Notes: generated from the sequence alone by a model not told the origin. Positions 38,628-51,505 are shown, numbered from the stretch's first letter. The stretch is 64,000 nucleotides of DNA from Monosiga brevicollis MX1 (GCF_000002865.3 NW_001865053.1:80840-144839); one strand, 5' to 3'. Program-made: numbers and translations.

Positions 38628-39131
38628 CTTTGTTCTGTATTGGTTCCCTGTCATGAGACTTTGGGATGTGGCATGACGCCTTTGGCTGGAACATGTGTCA
38701 CAATCAACCGTGTCGAATTGATGGAGAGATACATCCGTGCTGGGGAGGGGCATTGATGGGTTCGTGCTCTCTGCTGGGATCTGGGCCTCGCTGCTCAAGC
38801 TTTCCGACACTACAGAAGAGGTCCAAGATTTCAAACCGCGGCGGTCATTTGTAGCGACTTGAAGAGCCCATGGGACGTGTTAAAAAAAAAAATTAATGGT
38901 GATTAGCTCGCCGCCAGAAATGGCCGCTCGAATCTGGGTGGGATGATAAAATTTGATAGTATTGCCGGCAGCGTTGACTTGGGTCGCCAACGAGCTTGGA
39001 ATGGCTTACAGCTGTCATCTCTGGCGAAGGGCCATCACACAAACACGCTCAAACCCCACTTCTGGCGGCGCTTCTAACATGTAAAGCACACAAAAATCTG
39101 CTTGTGTGATCGCTTTGACTTTTGCGGGCGC

Positions 39132-39220
<89 letters not shown>

Positions 39221-39710
39221 GAACGTGGCATTTTCCTTCATCTTCATCTGCTTCTGTCTCTTCTTCGCGAGCGACATCGGGTTCGACATTAGCATCGGCG
39301 GATTGTTTGGCGTGTCTTGCTCTGTGTGTGGTGGCTGATCGTGCTTGATCGCTTTTGCGCTTGCTCCGGGACTCTCTCCTGGCCGAGGCCGTGTGGCGAC
39401 GCCAGAACGTCTGGTTGAAAGCATCATCGCTGCCACTTTTTTTTTTTTTGAGCCACTGACCCCACCTCACGGTCGACATCGTGCGCTAGGCAAACAATTA
39501 CACCCCAACTTGCAACTCGTTACAGAGCTGTTGACCAGAGGTGAGCCGTTTGGCGCATCCGGGAGGGGAAGAGCAAGGCCTGCTGGCCGGGGCTGCCGTT
39601 TTGATTGAACCTGAGTCCGACATTGGGTTGTCAGACGAGTTGTACTTGGAGGGGGCTCATGAGATTGGTGGTGGATAGAGAAGCAAGAAGCGGAGAGAGA
39701 TACCGTTACC
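38628..39710. other. Intergenic region, LENG1 to the ankyrin-kinase-PARP gene
   Basis: About 1.1 kb. It holds a long GT microsatellite (39131-39219), short A and T runs (about 38881-38891 and 39439-39450) and no supported gene. Confidence 0.5.
39131..39219. repeat. GT microsatellite
   Basis: About 44 uninterrupted GT dinucleotides on the plus strand, 490 bases 5' of the next gene. Confidence 0.97.
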
Positions 39711-42700
39711 ATGAGTGATGATGGAGAGCAGCTGTACAGGTGTTATTCATCAGATCCACAAAAGGCGCTGCAGCTGCTGAGCAGTTGGGACCAACAACGT
39801 ATACGAGATGCTGCCCAATACAAAGATAAGGTACGTATGCTGTTTGGTATGATGTTGTGTGATATTGGTTACACTTTGAATATGTCACTGGATGGGGTGA
39901 CGTTATGGTGTAACATGGGACATATACTGCATGTTTGCATCATCCCACAGGCTGGCCATACACCACTGCACTGGGCCTGCCATTACGGTCATGGTCATGA
40001 CAAGGTGGTGGAGATGCTGTTGAAGCACGGTGCTGATGCTAAAGCCAAGAACAACGTCAGTCCAGTACCTCCCTCTTCCCCCCCTTTACCCCCCTATGAT
40101 GGTGCACCTGTACCCCATGATGATGATGATGCTGTACCTGTACGTCATGCTGATGCATCATCCCACAGGGTGGCAATACACCACTGCACATGGCCTGCCG
40201 TTACGGTCATGACAAGGTGGTGGAGATGCTGTTGAAGCACGGTGCTGATGCTGAAGTCAAGAACAACGTCAGTACAGTACCTCCCTCCTTCCCCTTTACC
40301 CCTCTGACTGCTGCTCCTGCTCCCTCTACCCCGTCGCCTTTGCCCCCGTCCCTCCTCTCCGCTACACCCTGTCCACCCGTGCGCGTCCGTTCTTCCCCCC
40401 TGGCTCCTTTTATTCTTTCCCGCTATCCTTCTTTTCCCCCGTTTTGCGTCCGCCCGTTGTCGGTGCTCCCCGCGCCCCCGCCCTGCGCCCCGCTGGTGTC
40501 TTCCGTCTGCCGTCCGTGCTCCCCCCCTTTTCTACTCTATCCAGGCACCATTCCACCCTTGCCATTACGCCTCTGCCTCCCTAGCCATTCGATGGCACTC
40601 TTTTTTTCCGTTTTTGTTTTCTCCTTTTTTTTTGTTTTCCTTGGCGCGCCTTCTTTCGAACCCCTGCTACCTGCCTGCTGTCTGCACCATTTGTACATCG
40701 CTCTCGCGTCCAGCGGCTTCGGCACCTCTGAAGCATTGTTGTCTCGCTTTTTATTGTGAAAACGCAAATGCATATCACCCAACTCAAGCCTCGCGTCGCT
40801 GCCCACCTCACACGCCCCGATCACTTGACTGTTTCAGAGTGGACAAACACCCCTTGATTTCGGATGTCAACGCGGGCATGGCGACAAGCTGGAGCCCGTA
40901 TTTGCTGCCCACGTCGCATCGCCTTCCGCCTGGCTGCCGCCCCTGCCCAGCCCCGCACCCACCCTCGAGGTGAGTCTGCTCTTCGCTTGATTTCCCAATG
41001 CATTTCCTGCCCCCACCCCCACAGCCTCATCCAACCTAACCACGGCCAACGGCACCGCACAACCCCCCCTCATTAGACCACGGCCTCTGTTGTGGTGGCG
41101 GTGGACAAGTGGCTCAAGCCGCTCCTGCCCGAGCGCACCACCACCCATCTTCTCCCTTATCTCGATGCCTTTATCACTGGGGCTGTCTCGCACCTCCCCA
41201 ACCGCGGCGCGCTTGCCAACATGAAAAAAACTATTGATGGGGCGCCATTATTCTTTTCATCCATGGACTGGGCTGCCTTCAAGGTGACCACCACTCAGGC
41301 ACTTGTTGCGCTCGATCAAGCACTGCAGGCGCCTGAAGCGTTGAACAGCCGCCTGAGCCAGCTGGACCCCAACTCAGACAACCTAGAATCGGTGCTCCAA
41401 GAGCTGCATCAGCTCACAAAGCAGTTTGACCTGCAGCCGGTTCTTCGCGAGCTACAAGCTGCGCTGGCAGCATACCCCGCGCCGTCCACCACACCAGCGT
41501 CCACACCAGAAACACCGCCCACCGACCTGGCAGCCGCCCTGGACAAGGTTATTGCCCTGAGCGGCGTTGGACCCGAGCTACAAGAATTGCTCTCCTCATC
41601 CAACTACAACCTCAAGGCCTTAATTCTGACATTCATCGATGCGCTGGTTGCCGTGGCCAGAGCGGGAACCACCGACACGATTCATCGTGTGGACACGCTG
41701 CGAAAAATTGCGCACTGTCAAGAGGTTGACGCAGCGCCGCCAGCCGAAGCATTGCCCGAGGCCTGGGAGCAGCTGTGCCAGGCTCACGAAAAGCTGAGCT
41801 TGTCCGAGCAAAATGGTCTGGAACAAATTGCTCTGTGGCAAGCACCCCCAGAGTACGAGCATCAGGGCTGGTACTTGACGTTTGTTCTGCACGAGTCACA
41901 GGCTCTGGCGCAGCAGCTGCAAGACATGATCGGCTGGCAGACCACGACGCTGTCTGCCCTGACCTCGTGTATTGAATATGCCCATGAAATCATGCAGAGC
42001 AACGCGGATCAAGTTGTATCTGCACACGAGGAAATGGCCAAGCTGCAGGAGCAAATTCAGGCAACCACAGCATTCTTGAGTTTTGCTCCAGACAAGCTAC
42101 GCCCTGCCCTCGAAGATGATTTGCAGGAGAAAAGAAAACATCTCGTCGCCTTGCAGCAAAAGCTTTCGGCTGAACCACATGTGGATCATGTCGCGGCCCT
42201 CGCCCAGCTGCTGCATCAACACTTTCCAGCTCTGCTAGTTTTTTTGCACCCTGAGCAGAGTGTGCTGGGGAAGCAACTCCGCACCGTTTTCGGCGCCGAT
42301 CTTCCCACTAGTCTCATCCTGGAGGCTATGACTGAAGTAGACCGGGGTTTGACGCTCTCCAGCCTGGGTCAGTTGTCTCTCCAATACAACCAGAATCACA
42401 AGGTGTACAAAGCCCGCGCCGCGCTGCCAAATCTTCCTGAGCAAGACTTGGCTGTCAAAGAGTATGCACTTGCTGAGCAACACAAGCAGGACCAGTGTCG
42501 TACATTTCTGCGTGAGCTCCGCGCCATGCGCCAGCTTGAGCACCCACACATCATTCCGGTCCTTGGTGCGCTCATGGACATGCGAGATGGCCACCCGAGC
42601 GCCTACCTGGTGCAGCCGTGGTGTACACAGGGTGATTTGCAGCAGTGGCTCGGCAAGGCACGCCACCTGGCCACCTCGACCGTGATTGCAGGTTTGATGA

Positions 42701-44241
42701 ATCAGCTGCGCACGGCCTTGGCCTTTATGCATAGCAAGGGCCTGGTGCACCGGGATGTCAAGTTGAGCAACGTCATGCTGGACGGCTCGGAGGACCAGCC
42801 TGTTGTGCGGCTCGGCGATTTTGACATTGCCAAGGCCGCAGCCGCGGCCACCATGCTTCCCTACACGGTCACCGCTGCGTCGGGCACGGCCGGCTACGTG
42901 GCACCCGAACTGCTTTTTGGGCTGGGCCGAGTGGGGGCACGCCCGGCACAGGATGCCTTTTCCTTTGGCTGCGTTCTCTACAACACCTACATGTTCCCGC
43001 AAACGGTGCCACCTGCTCGTTTACCCACGGACCAGCTTGCTGACAAATGTAAATGGGATGCAGGAGCTGGAGATGCAGATTGCTGTTTTTCGCACTTGGC
43101 GGCTGAGGTGAGCGTATTGTGATGATGTCTTGGAAAGGGCAGCTGAGCCCCGCGCCTCCCATGTGACTGAAAATCACTTTACTGACCTTTGCTGCAGATG
43201 TGCGATTCGACGAGCGATTTGTACAAGGAAACGCGGGCTTTTCTCGCAACGGATCCGAAACAACGGCCAAGCCTCTTCAGCGCTGCGCAGAGTGCGCAGC
43301 AGCCTGCCCTCGCTCAAGTCGGGCCAGCCATTGACGTTTTGCGTGACGCGCCCGACCTCACTGCAGAGGTGTGTTGCTCAATACCTTTTTTGCTCTTCCA
43401 CGAGTCGTCTGATTTTAATCTACTGGGGTGGCTAGGTGACTGACTTGTTGAAGCAGCTGAGCAGTGATGGGCGAGGACCAGCAAATGTGGCAGTGCTACG
43501 AGTCGAGCGTGTGCAGAATCCCGTGCTGTGGGAGCGCTACAGCGCCAAGCGACGGGAAATGTTGCACCGCATCAAACGTCAGGAGCACAATGATCAGCTT
43601 CAAACGGCCACATTGGATGCGCTCCCAGGCTTTCCAGCCTTGCTTCGCGATACTGCCTGTCAAGAGCGCCTGTTGCTCCACGGCATCGGCCCAGACAGAT
43701 CAGTGCGCGACAAAATTGTGCGCCTGGGCTTTGACTATCGCTTTGCCGGCAGCAGCGCAGGCCACCGATTTGGTCTTGGCGTTTACATGGCCGACCATCC
43801 CGGCAAGGTATGACAGCGCTGCCTTTCAGTGCTGCCTGTTTATCCGAGCGCTGTTGTGCTGACGAAGTACGCGCTTACATGATTCTAGAGTCATCAGTAC
43901 GCCGGTGCTGGACCCAACGGCGAACGGATGCTCATCATCACGCGAGCACTACTGGGTCATGCCTATGCCCATCCAAAACCTCCTTCTGGGGCGCTGGCCC
44001 CCCCGCTGCTGCCCGATGCGCCCAACAACGAGCGGTGCGTTGGACCGAATCGCCTGTCTATTGCATGCAACTTTTCAGCGGCGCGCCTGACCAGCTCTTA
44101 TCTGGCTGTTGCGTTCATCATGAAAATCTCCTTAGATATGACTCTGTTGTTGCGACGCCGCCGAGGGAATTTCACGAGGTCATTTTGTTTGACAATACGC
44201 AAATCTATCCCGAGCTGGTTGTATACTACACAGCCGATTAG
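39711..44241 (+). CDS. Ankyrin-kinase-PARP fusion protein
   Basis: Nine exons splice in frame (39711-39830, 39951-40055, 40169-40267, 40838-40969, 41077-43107, 43198-43368, 43436-43807, 43889-44034, 44136-44241) to 1093 residues. Residues about 41-135 are ankyrin repeats (GHTPLHWACHYG, NTPLHMACRYGHDKVVEMLL, GQTPLDFGCQRGHG). A helical linker runs to about 580. A protein kinase domain (about 580-870) has AVKEY, RELRAMRQLEHPHI, LVHRDVKLSNVMLDG, GDFDIAKA (DFD for DFG), GTAGYVAPELL and DAFSFGCVLY; its glycine loop is degenerate. The C-terminal 190 residues are a PARP catalytic domain: RVERVQNPVLWERYS, RLLLHGIGPD, GHRFGLGVYMADHPGKSHQY, VILFDNTQIYPELVVYYTAD. The Y-P-E-L end resembles mono-ADP-ribosylating macro-PARPs. 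Tankyrase has ankyrin plus SAM plus PARP; here a kinase sits between. Confidence 0.9.
39937..40290 (+). repeat. Tandem duplicated ankyrin exons with flanking introns
   Basis: Exons 39951-40055 and 40169-40267 are about 93% alike apart from a six-base GGTCAT insertion in the first, and share 42 identical bases (GACAAGGTGGTGGAGATGCT onward). The intron ends before both carry GCATCATCCCACAG and the introns after both begin GTCAGT, then CAGTACCTCCCTC and a C/T-rich run. The similarity therefore extends through splice sites, as expected for a recent tandem duplication of exon plus intron. Confidence 0.85.
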
Positions 44242-44784
44242 GATGAACTGTGCTGGCTGCTAGTGTCAGGCTCCAGCAAATGCGTGGAAGCACGGATTTG
44301 ACGCTAACAGCTAGGCTTCCAGCAGCTGTCTGCTGTTTGGTGGATATTATAATTTTCGATAGCTTATCTTCCCGAATGCTCCCCATGTGAATGGCAACCG
44401 ATGAATTAAAAAGTGTATCCCGTTGTATCCTCATTTACCATGGAAACACGACACCTGCAAAGCTGCCATCGAGGTTGAAAACACTTAAGAACGATGCTGA
44501 ATAAAATTTTGTGAAAATTGAAGGAAATTCAACTTTTTTGTTGTTCCCATCTGCCGATAGTTGTTTCGAGTCGATTTCGTTTTCGCGAAACCTCATGTGC
44601 ATGCACGGCATGAGGCGGGAGAATGCTCATGACATGCTTTGCAGACAACGGCATTCAAAATAATTGCGTGGGCTATATAAGGGTCATGCCGAAGCAGCTT
44701 GCGCCTGTGTTGTGGACGTCGGGTCAGCTTTGGCGCGCTTGGCGCGCTTGGCCTAGTGACCAAGACACATCGACACATTTCCCA
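44242..44784. other. Convergent 3' spacer
   Basis: 543 bases between the kinase-PARP stop and the NSD-type stop, AT-richer than its surroundings. It contains the AATAAA below; no gene was seen. Confidence 0.45.
44500..44505 (+). terminator. Possible polyadenylation signal AATAAA
   Basis: An AATAAA hexamer followed by T-rich sequence, about 260 bases after the kinase-PARP stop. Fits a 3' processing signal by position. Confidence 0.35.
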
Positions 44785-47700
44785 TTAGGTACCGGGTTTG
44801 TGTGAGCAGATGGCACCCCTCTTCTGGATGGTCATGGCCTTCGCCCTTGCGTGTTGCAGTCTACATACCCAGGTACCATTTGCAAAGACGGCGGGAAGGA
44901 CAGGCACTGGACTTTTAAAAGTCACAGGTGGGCGCTTGCCTTCACACAGCGCTCGCACTTCTGGTGTGGCAATATGCTTCATGGAGCAGTACGCCTCTGG
45001 TCCCGTCTATGAAGCATAGCCTCAATGAGATCAGGCCAACCAATGCAGCTCTACACCCAGATCGGGTTGACAGGACCCGTTGCTCACCTCGGAGAAAATA
45101 GTGGCTTTGCGACCGCACTTGAGGCAGGCGTGGTGTGGGCAAATGAACTTCCCTGCAGGCACCTTGTTCATGCCCAGGCATGCCAGATGATACACTTTGT
45201 CGCAGTTCTAAACCAACGGCCCCAAAAGGTGAGATCACGGCTACGCAAAACGTGCACGCCGAACCTGCCGCGGCTTGGATGTTGCATCACAGTTATCAGC
45301 CCTTGTTTACAACGTTTTGCGTTTCCTACCTTCTTATCGCACATGAGGAGGTCACCGCCATCCTTGCATATGAAACATTCGTCGTCAGTGCGGTCCAAGT
45401 CTTCGTACGTGGTGCCACTTCGGTTCGGCTGTGCGACCAGACACCACAAAGCGCCGGCAAACACGGTTGAGATCTGATACCGTTGTTGCCTGTGATCACA
45501 CACGGACAATGTATACGAAGCTGACCTTGACCCCGATAAAGCCGGAGCAATTGGGCGCGCCGCAATGGCACGGTGTTTTCTTCACGCTGTTGAGGCAGTC
45601 CAGCTGCATCGGGCCATGCCGCATGAGCCCAAAGATGAGATTGTGGAGGTTGTGTAAAACCACAACGACATGATGCCCGTGTCTCGATGGCGATGAAGCA
45701 GCGCACTCGTACCATGTAGTCAAAAGTCAGCTCCGTTCCCTTGGCCAAGGCGCGCTTTGCAAAAATGCCAACGCGCGTTTCGCCAAGCACGTTCCATTTC
45801 TAGATCAAAGATTATTTTCCGACAAACCACATCAGAAGTGACAAAAAAGTGTTTAGATGTTTCTCCAACCGGCTTACCTGTGTTACGCAGTTGGGATCAC
45901 ATGAATGGTTGATAAAGCGTGCCATGTTGGCCTTTTCCCGAGCATCCACAAATGTGTCGCTGCCCAGGCTCAAAATATAAAAGCTACTAGTGTTGCGCTA
46001 ACAAGTTGATCACCACCGGTGAGGAGATACACAGGGGAAACGCGTCAAGGGCAAGACGTAGATCAACTTACTTCTTCGTACTGGTCGATGCGCCGACGAC
46101 ATTCAGCACCATCAATGACTTCGCCCACGTACTCGATGACCAGATCCCCCTTGACAAAGCAGCACGCCATGTCCATGTCGCGTGAGATTTCACATGTAGC
46201 ATTCAATCGTGCTACCCTTGCGCCCGCACACACACACACACACACTCTGTACACCAAAATCATTGCAGGAAACACCAGACCTCTTCAACGTCCTGTCCCA
46301 AGCGTAGCCCCCAGCCACGGTGCTCCGTCTTGAACGGGATTAGCTTTGGGTACTCGCGGCGCTGAAAGCGCTGATTGCGGCAGTTTTTACCATTGTTGCA
46401 GCATTTGGCGTCGCACTCAATGTACATCATGCGGTTCAAGCACGAGTGCATCTACACGCGCATGCCGAAAAGTAGGGTGAGTCTTCCAGTCGAAAAAGGT
46501 GCTTCCGAGGCACGATAAAAAAAGGCAAGCACAACTGCGGGCTAGCAAGCCCTGCGCGCTCGAATAAAAATTTGAGACTCACGTCGGCACAGTTGAGTGC
46601 CGCGTCGCATCTGCAAATCTCCTGTTCCTCTTTACGGTGTGGCGGCTTGGCGGCCGGAGGCAGGTAGACATTTCGCTTGATAAGCTTGAAGCGGGGTGGC
46701 CGCTCAATAATTTTGCCCCGAATAGCAGCCAGTTGATCCTCCTGACACAAAGCAGGCAGCCCGCAGCATGAGCGCGGAGACCTGTTGAGTTTGACCGTCC
46801 TTCCTAATCCGGCAAACAAAAGGCACGCACCCGCTCCTGCTTTCGTTCAGTGAACAGGTCGAGGGCCAGGGTCACGGCTTCTTGAAAAGACTTTTTCGCA
46901 GCCTTGAGGTTGCGAGTAAAATAAGAGTTTTTCTGATCGCCGTTGGAAAATGGAATGATGGACTCGTGGCCCACCCAGGCAACGTCATTTGAGCCGAGAA
47001 ACTTGACCAAGAAATTGCCTAACATTCACAATTGCATGGATGTGAAACTCGAGCAATAACACGGGAGTCGTACCCAGCAGATACCCCCAAACGTTGGTCA
47101 ACAACGAGACTCACCCTCGGCTGGGCTCTGGCCGCAGCGCTCCGGGTACTCGGTCGCGCTCAAAATGACGGCCGGCCACCATCGGTACGAGCCATACTAT
47201 CAAATGTCCATTGGCAAAACCGAGTAAGCACAAGAGAATAAAAAGATCGCCTCTTCTCTGCTGCACAATCGAAAGCCTGTACGAACAAGCATCACAGCGA
47301 CCATCTGCATGGAGACTGGTTGTAGCTGCTCGCTTCAGCCTCACCTTGGCCCAAACAACATCGTGGATCATGGATTTCGTTCCAGTGAGGCAGTCGTGAC
47401 AGAACCACTGCCCTTGTTCATCAGGCTTGCCTAGTAAGGATTGTTGCAGTGCGCATCATACGTGAGTCCGAGAAGCCAATCGAACAAGCAGTTGCTCTCG
47501 CACGGGCCTAGGCAGAGCTACATTGAACCACGTCCGCCCAAAGAACCAAAAAGTACATACCGGTAAACGCAAAGGTTGATTTAATGCAAGCGGCATGATA
47601 AGCGCCAGGGCAACCATCGCAGACAACAAGGTCGCCCCCAGTGCCGCAAACCAGGCAAAAGTTGCTAGTTGGATGCTTGGGAATGCGTGGGAAGTGACGG

Positions 47701-47792
47701 GGACATAATACACCTCGCCCCGTCTTTCAGATTCAAGTGTGAGGCAATGAGTTGTGATCGTGTCCAGGCATGGCAGGCGTTTTGTTTTGATG

Positions 47793-47880
<88 letters not shown>

Positions 47881-50800
47881 NNNNNNNNNNNNNNNNNNNN
47901 NNNNNNNNNNNNNNNNNNNNNNNNNNNNNNNNNNNNNNNNNNNNNNNNNNNNNNNNNNNNNNNNNNNNNNNNNNNNNNNNNNNNNNNNNNNNNNNNNNNN
48001 NNNNNNNNNNNNNNNNNNNNNNNNNNNNNNNNNNNNNNNNNNNNNNNNNNNNNNNNNNNNNNNNNNNNNNNNNNNNNNNNNNNNNNNNNNNNNNNNNNNN
48101 NNNNNNNNNNNNNNNNNNNNNNNNNNNNNNNNNNNNNNNNNNNNNNNNNNNNNNNNNNNNNNNNAAGTGGAAGACGTCGCATCTGTTTTCTTCAGCATCC
48201 AAACTATCAGCGGCACAGGCCGATGGTAAGAAGCGGTTTGCCGGCAGGCATTTTGATTGAGCCAACAAGGGTCGAGAAAGGGTCTGCACAGCGCTTACTC
48301 GGCCTTGAATTGCTTTTCAGCACATCCACGGTGATAAAGCTTGTTGCAGTGTGGAAATTGGCACTTGATAAGGTCGGCGCCCACTTTGTCACACGTATAG
48401 CACGTGTGATTGCCCGTAGAGCACTCATCACATCGAAATTCGCCTGCGTCACAGTGGTATGGGTTGTGTGAACAAACAAACAAACAAGCGTGAACTGGCT
48501 GACTCTACCGACGGCCTCTGTGTAATCAAGTGCGCCTCCGTATGTTTGTCAAAGAAACAATCAGGCGTACCGGTGGGGGGTTGCAAGATGCTGAGACATT
48601 CAAGGTGAAAGGCACCACGACAGCCACCATCACAGCAAATGAGTTGACCCAGCTCTCCGCAGATACGGCACGTGTCATCGTTGGCAGTCATGGTTGTGCG
48701 TGAGCTGCGACTGCGCTTGGCAGCTGGTTGGCCTTCGTTGCTGGCTTGGTCCTCGTCTGGTGACACACTGGCAGAAGGCGAGGCAGCAGCCGTTGAAGCA
48801 CCCGATTTGTTGGGCAAAGCATCTGGTTGAACACGGCGTACAAAGGCTCGTTGTTGAGTTCGGGTAAGTGCCATCCACTTTTCGTGGACGCGCAGGCCTT
48901 GATCAGCCGAGTCCAAGTGCACCAGTTCATCGCCCGAGTCCTGCGCTTTGGCTGCATTACGGGAAGAAAGAGTCGCACCGAGTTGAGTTGATGATCAGGT
49001 CTGTGTGCCGAAATGGCACGGGCCTGATAAAACACGATGTCCTACCGAGGAAATCTTGGGCAAAGAGGCGAAACGCTGCCACCATGGGCGGGGGACGATC
49101 ACCAGGAGAGTCAGGGCAACTGGCATCTGCCTGTGCGAGCTCGAGAGTGCGCGCGATTGCGGTTTTCTGGGACGGGGTGGGGAAGAAGGAGATTGAGGTG
49201 CTTTTTCAGCCCGGTGTTGTTCTCATGCGAGACCATGGGCCGAAAAAGAAACGGTTGCGGTCAGACGCACCTTTGCAATCTCAGCAGCCTCGACAAAGGG
49301 TGCCCGTGCTTCCTCGGACAGAGCTTTCCACTCGGCTGCAATCAGCTTGGTCACCCGACCGTTACGCGCGAATTTGCTGGTGCCGTCATCGTCCATTCCC
49401 TTCATCACGTCGGCACGCCGATGCTGCAGGAGAGCCCCAGTCACGGCACCAATGAAAATGCGTTTCAGTCCAAGCTGAAGCGGCAAAGTAGCACGCTAAC
49501 AATGCGGGGCAGCGCAACAGCGGGTGTTGCGCGACATACATCCAAGTAAAACATGTAGGCGGTTTTGGTGCGAGGAACGGCGGGTTTGAGAGAAGCTAGG
49601 CGGCGGCCAGCGTAAGTGAGTTCCAGACACGCCAAGCACGTTTTGATGTGAGAACAAGGCCATCGTACGGCACAGGACCGTCCTGGCGGCAAAGAAGAGG
49701 TCAGACCTGTGCGTTCAGGGGTAACAGGTTCGCTCTTTTCGAGCTCGGCTCGCATCTCCTGTGCTTTGGAGATGGCTTGTTTCTGGGATGATGCCGCGAA
49801 AGACAATCGTTTCAGCACGAAAACGAGTGAATTCTCATTGAGACGGCACGCAGCTGGCGCGGCAGGGGTCTGACAGCTACCTGTGTATGGAGAGGGACCG
49901 AGCGGATGCACCAAGAGGGGCTCACCTTGGCCTTTTCAGCTTGCTTGTCAAAAGGCAGGCGCTCGTCAGCCGTGAGAGTTTGCCACTCGGCAGCAATGAG
50001 CTTGGTGACCTTGCCATTGCGCGCAAATTTGCTCGTGCCGTCATCATCCAAGTTGTGCATGACGTCGGCACGCCGATGCTGTCCAAAGTTCACATGGGTG
50101 CCAGGTAGATGAGTGAGGCTCGTCGGAGTTTCTAAAAGCTTGACCAGGGCGGAATGAAGCGGGGCCTGGGTTGACGTACGTCTAGGTAAAACTGATATGC
50201 AGTCTTGCTGCGCGGGACGCCGATTTTGCGAGGGGGTGCCGAGACGGTTCCTGGCGTTAGGGACACACCGAGGTGGCCGGCATATCAGATTGAAAGCCAG
50301 AATGCAAGCCGGGCGAGAAAAACAGCTGCCTGCGTCGCGTCGAATCATCGCACCAGGGGCAGTAGCTTGGTCCTTGTCTGATTCTTCCAGCTTGGGTTTG
50401 GCCTTGTCTCCACGCTCCGTCTTGAAGTCGCAGGCCCAGCGCAAAATGCTAGGTATTATTGACCATATCAGGGGCATGATCAGCGTTGGGGAGCGATTGT
50501 GCGAGAGGTGGAAAATAAAACAGGGCAAGGCGTATGGAAAGGCACGAAGGAACACTCGTGCGCACCGTTCGCGCAGGGATAGCTCGGCAACTGCATGTGC
50601 TTGCTGTAGAGCCGCTGCTCGCTCGTTGGCCAGCTTGGGGGATAGCCGACCGACTTTGAGGAGCGTTGGGTCCAGGCCGCCATCCTAAAGAGCAGGGGCC
50701 ATTTAAGCAAGGGTCGTGGGCGTTTGGGATTCGGGAGAAGGCGTGCACGAAGACGAAGGGCCAATGCAAGGGAGGTCAAGGTTGTGTAGGCTACGTGGGT

Positions 50801-51505
50801 ATTCGGGATGAGAGCTCACCTTTTCGCCAGCTTTCCAGCGGCGCAGGAGTGTCCGCGAGCTCGACCAGGCACGGGAAATCACGGGACCAAAATACTGCAG
50901 CAAGGCGTATGGCTCTTGTCGTGAGGAGGCCTTGGCAGATGACTTCTTGCATCTTTGCTTGTGCGCCACCGATTACATTGAGACAGAACGTCCGAGGCGC
51001 ACTGTACCAACCTGGATGTGGTAAGCTCGATGATTAGCACTTTCCCTGGTAAATTCTCCCGAATGCGGGTCATAAGTCAGCATCCCGGGCCACCACTGCA
51101 GCGAAGATGGACGGAGCGCGCAAATCAAGAGTGAGTGCACCGAGCAGCGGGGGCAGAGGCACCGGGCATGGTGGCAAGATACACACTGGAAAGGAGGCAT
51201 GCTGCACCCAAACCAGGACACCAGCTCGAGCCACAGCAGCCACTTCTTGAGCTGCGCATCAAAGAAGCAGCGTTTGGTGAGATGATGACGAGCGTCAAGC
51301 CCCCCAAAAAACGCCAGCTGTGTTGTGGGTGGGAAAAGTCACACCTCCTTCTGCAATGGCAGCTGCGGAAGTGGAGCCAGGGTTGCCATGTCTCCGCAAG
51401 GAGAGGGCGTTGCTGTCAAAAATTCAAGCATGATGTCGAATGAGGGGAAGCCATACCGGCCCGGGCCAAGAGCAACACAAGCACGCACCGTCGACGACGC
51501 CCCAT
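44785..51505 (-). CDS. NSD-type histone H3K36 methyltransferase (PWWP, 2x HMG, PHDs, PWWP, AWS-SET)
   Basis: A many-exon gene with NSD1/2/3 architecture. The start MGRRRR joins in phase to [20 protein letters not shown] (PWWP1, about 51230-50820). Then come two HMG-box-like segments (about 50190-49950 and 49560-49270), each with [19 protein letters not shown] and [12 protein letters not shown] fingers [19 protein letters not shown] (about 48690), [19 protein letters not shown] (about 48400) and [18 protein letters not shown] (about 47650); PWWP2 ([27 protein letters not shown], about 47350-46970); AWS cysteines (about 46620-46570); SET with [44 protein letters not shown] (about 45930-45890), [20 protein letters not shown]; post-[14 protein letters not shown]; and a last PHD/C5HCH ([19 protein letters not shown]). 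An N run removes part of an exon near 48165. Chromatin role inferred from the family. Confidence 0.9.
47798..47880. repeat. GA microsatellite abutting the N run
   Basis: About 80 bases of pure GA on the plus strand running directly into the gap, which was probably caused by this repeat. Confidence 0.97.
47881..48164. other. Assembly gap (284 N)
   Basis: 284 N inside the NSD-type gene. The sequence just right of it (48165-48215, minus strand) looks like an exon start ([13 protein letters not shown]), so the gap hides coding sequence between two PHD fingers. Confidence 0.95.

Noticed and set aside
43048-43070. A tiny intron (GTAAAT...CAG) inside the kinase C-lobe exon
   Set aside because: It would be under 20 bases, far below a spliceable length. 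Keeping the frame open gives an acceptable kinase end.
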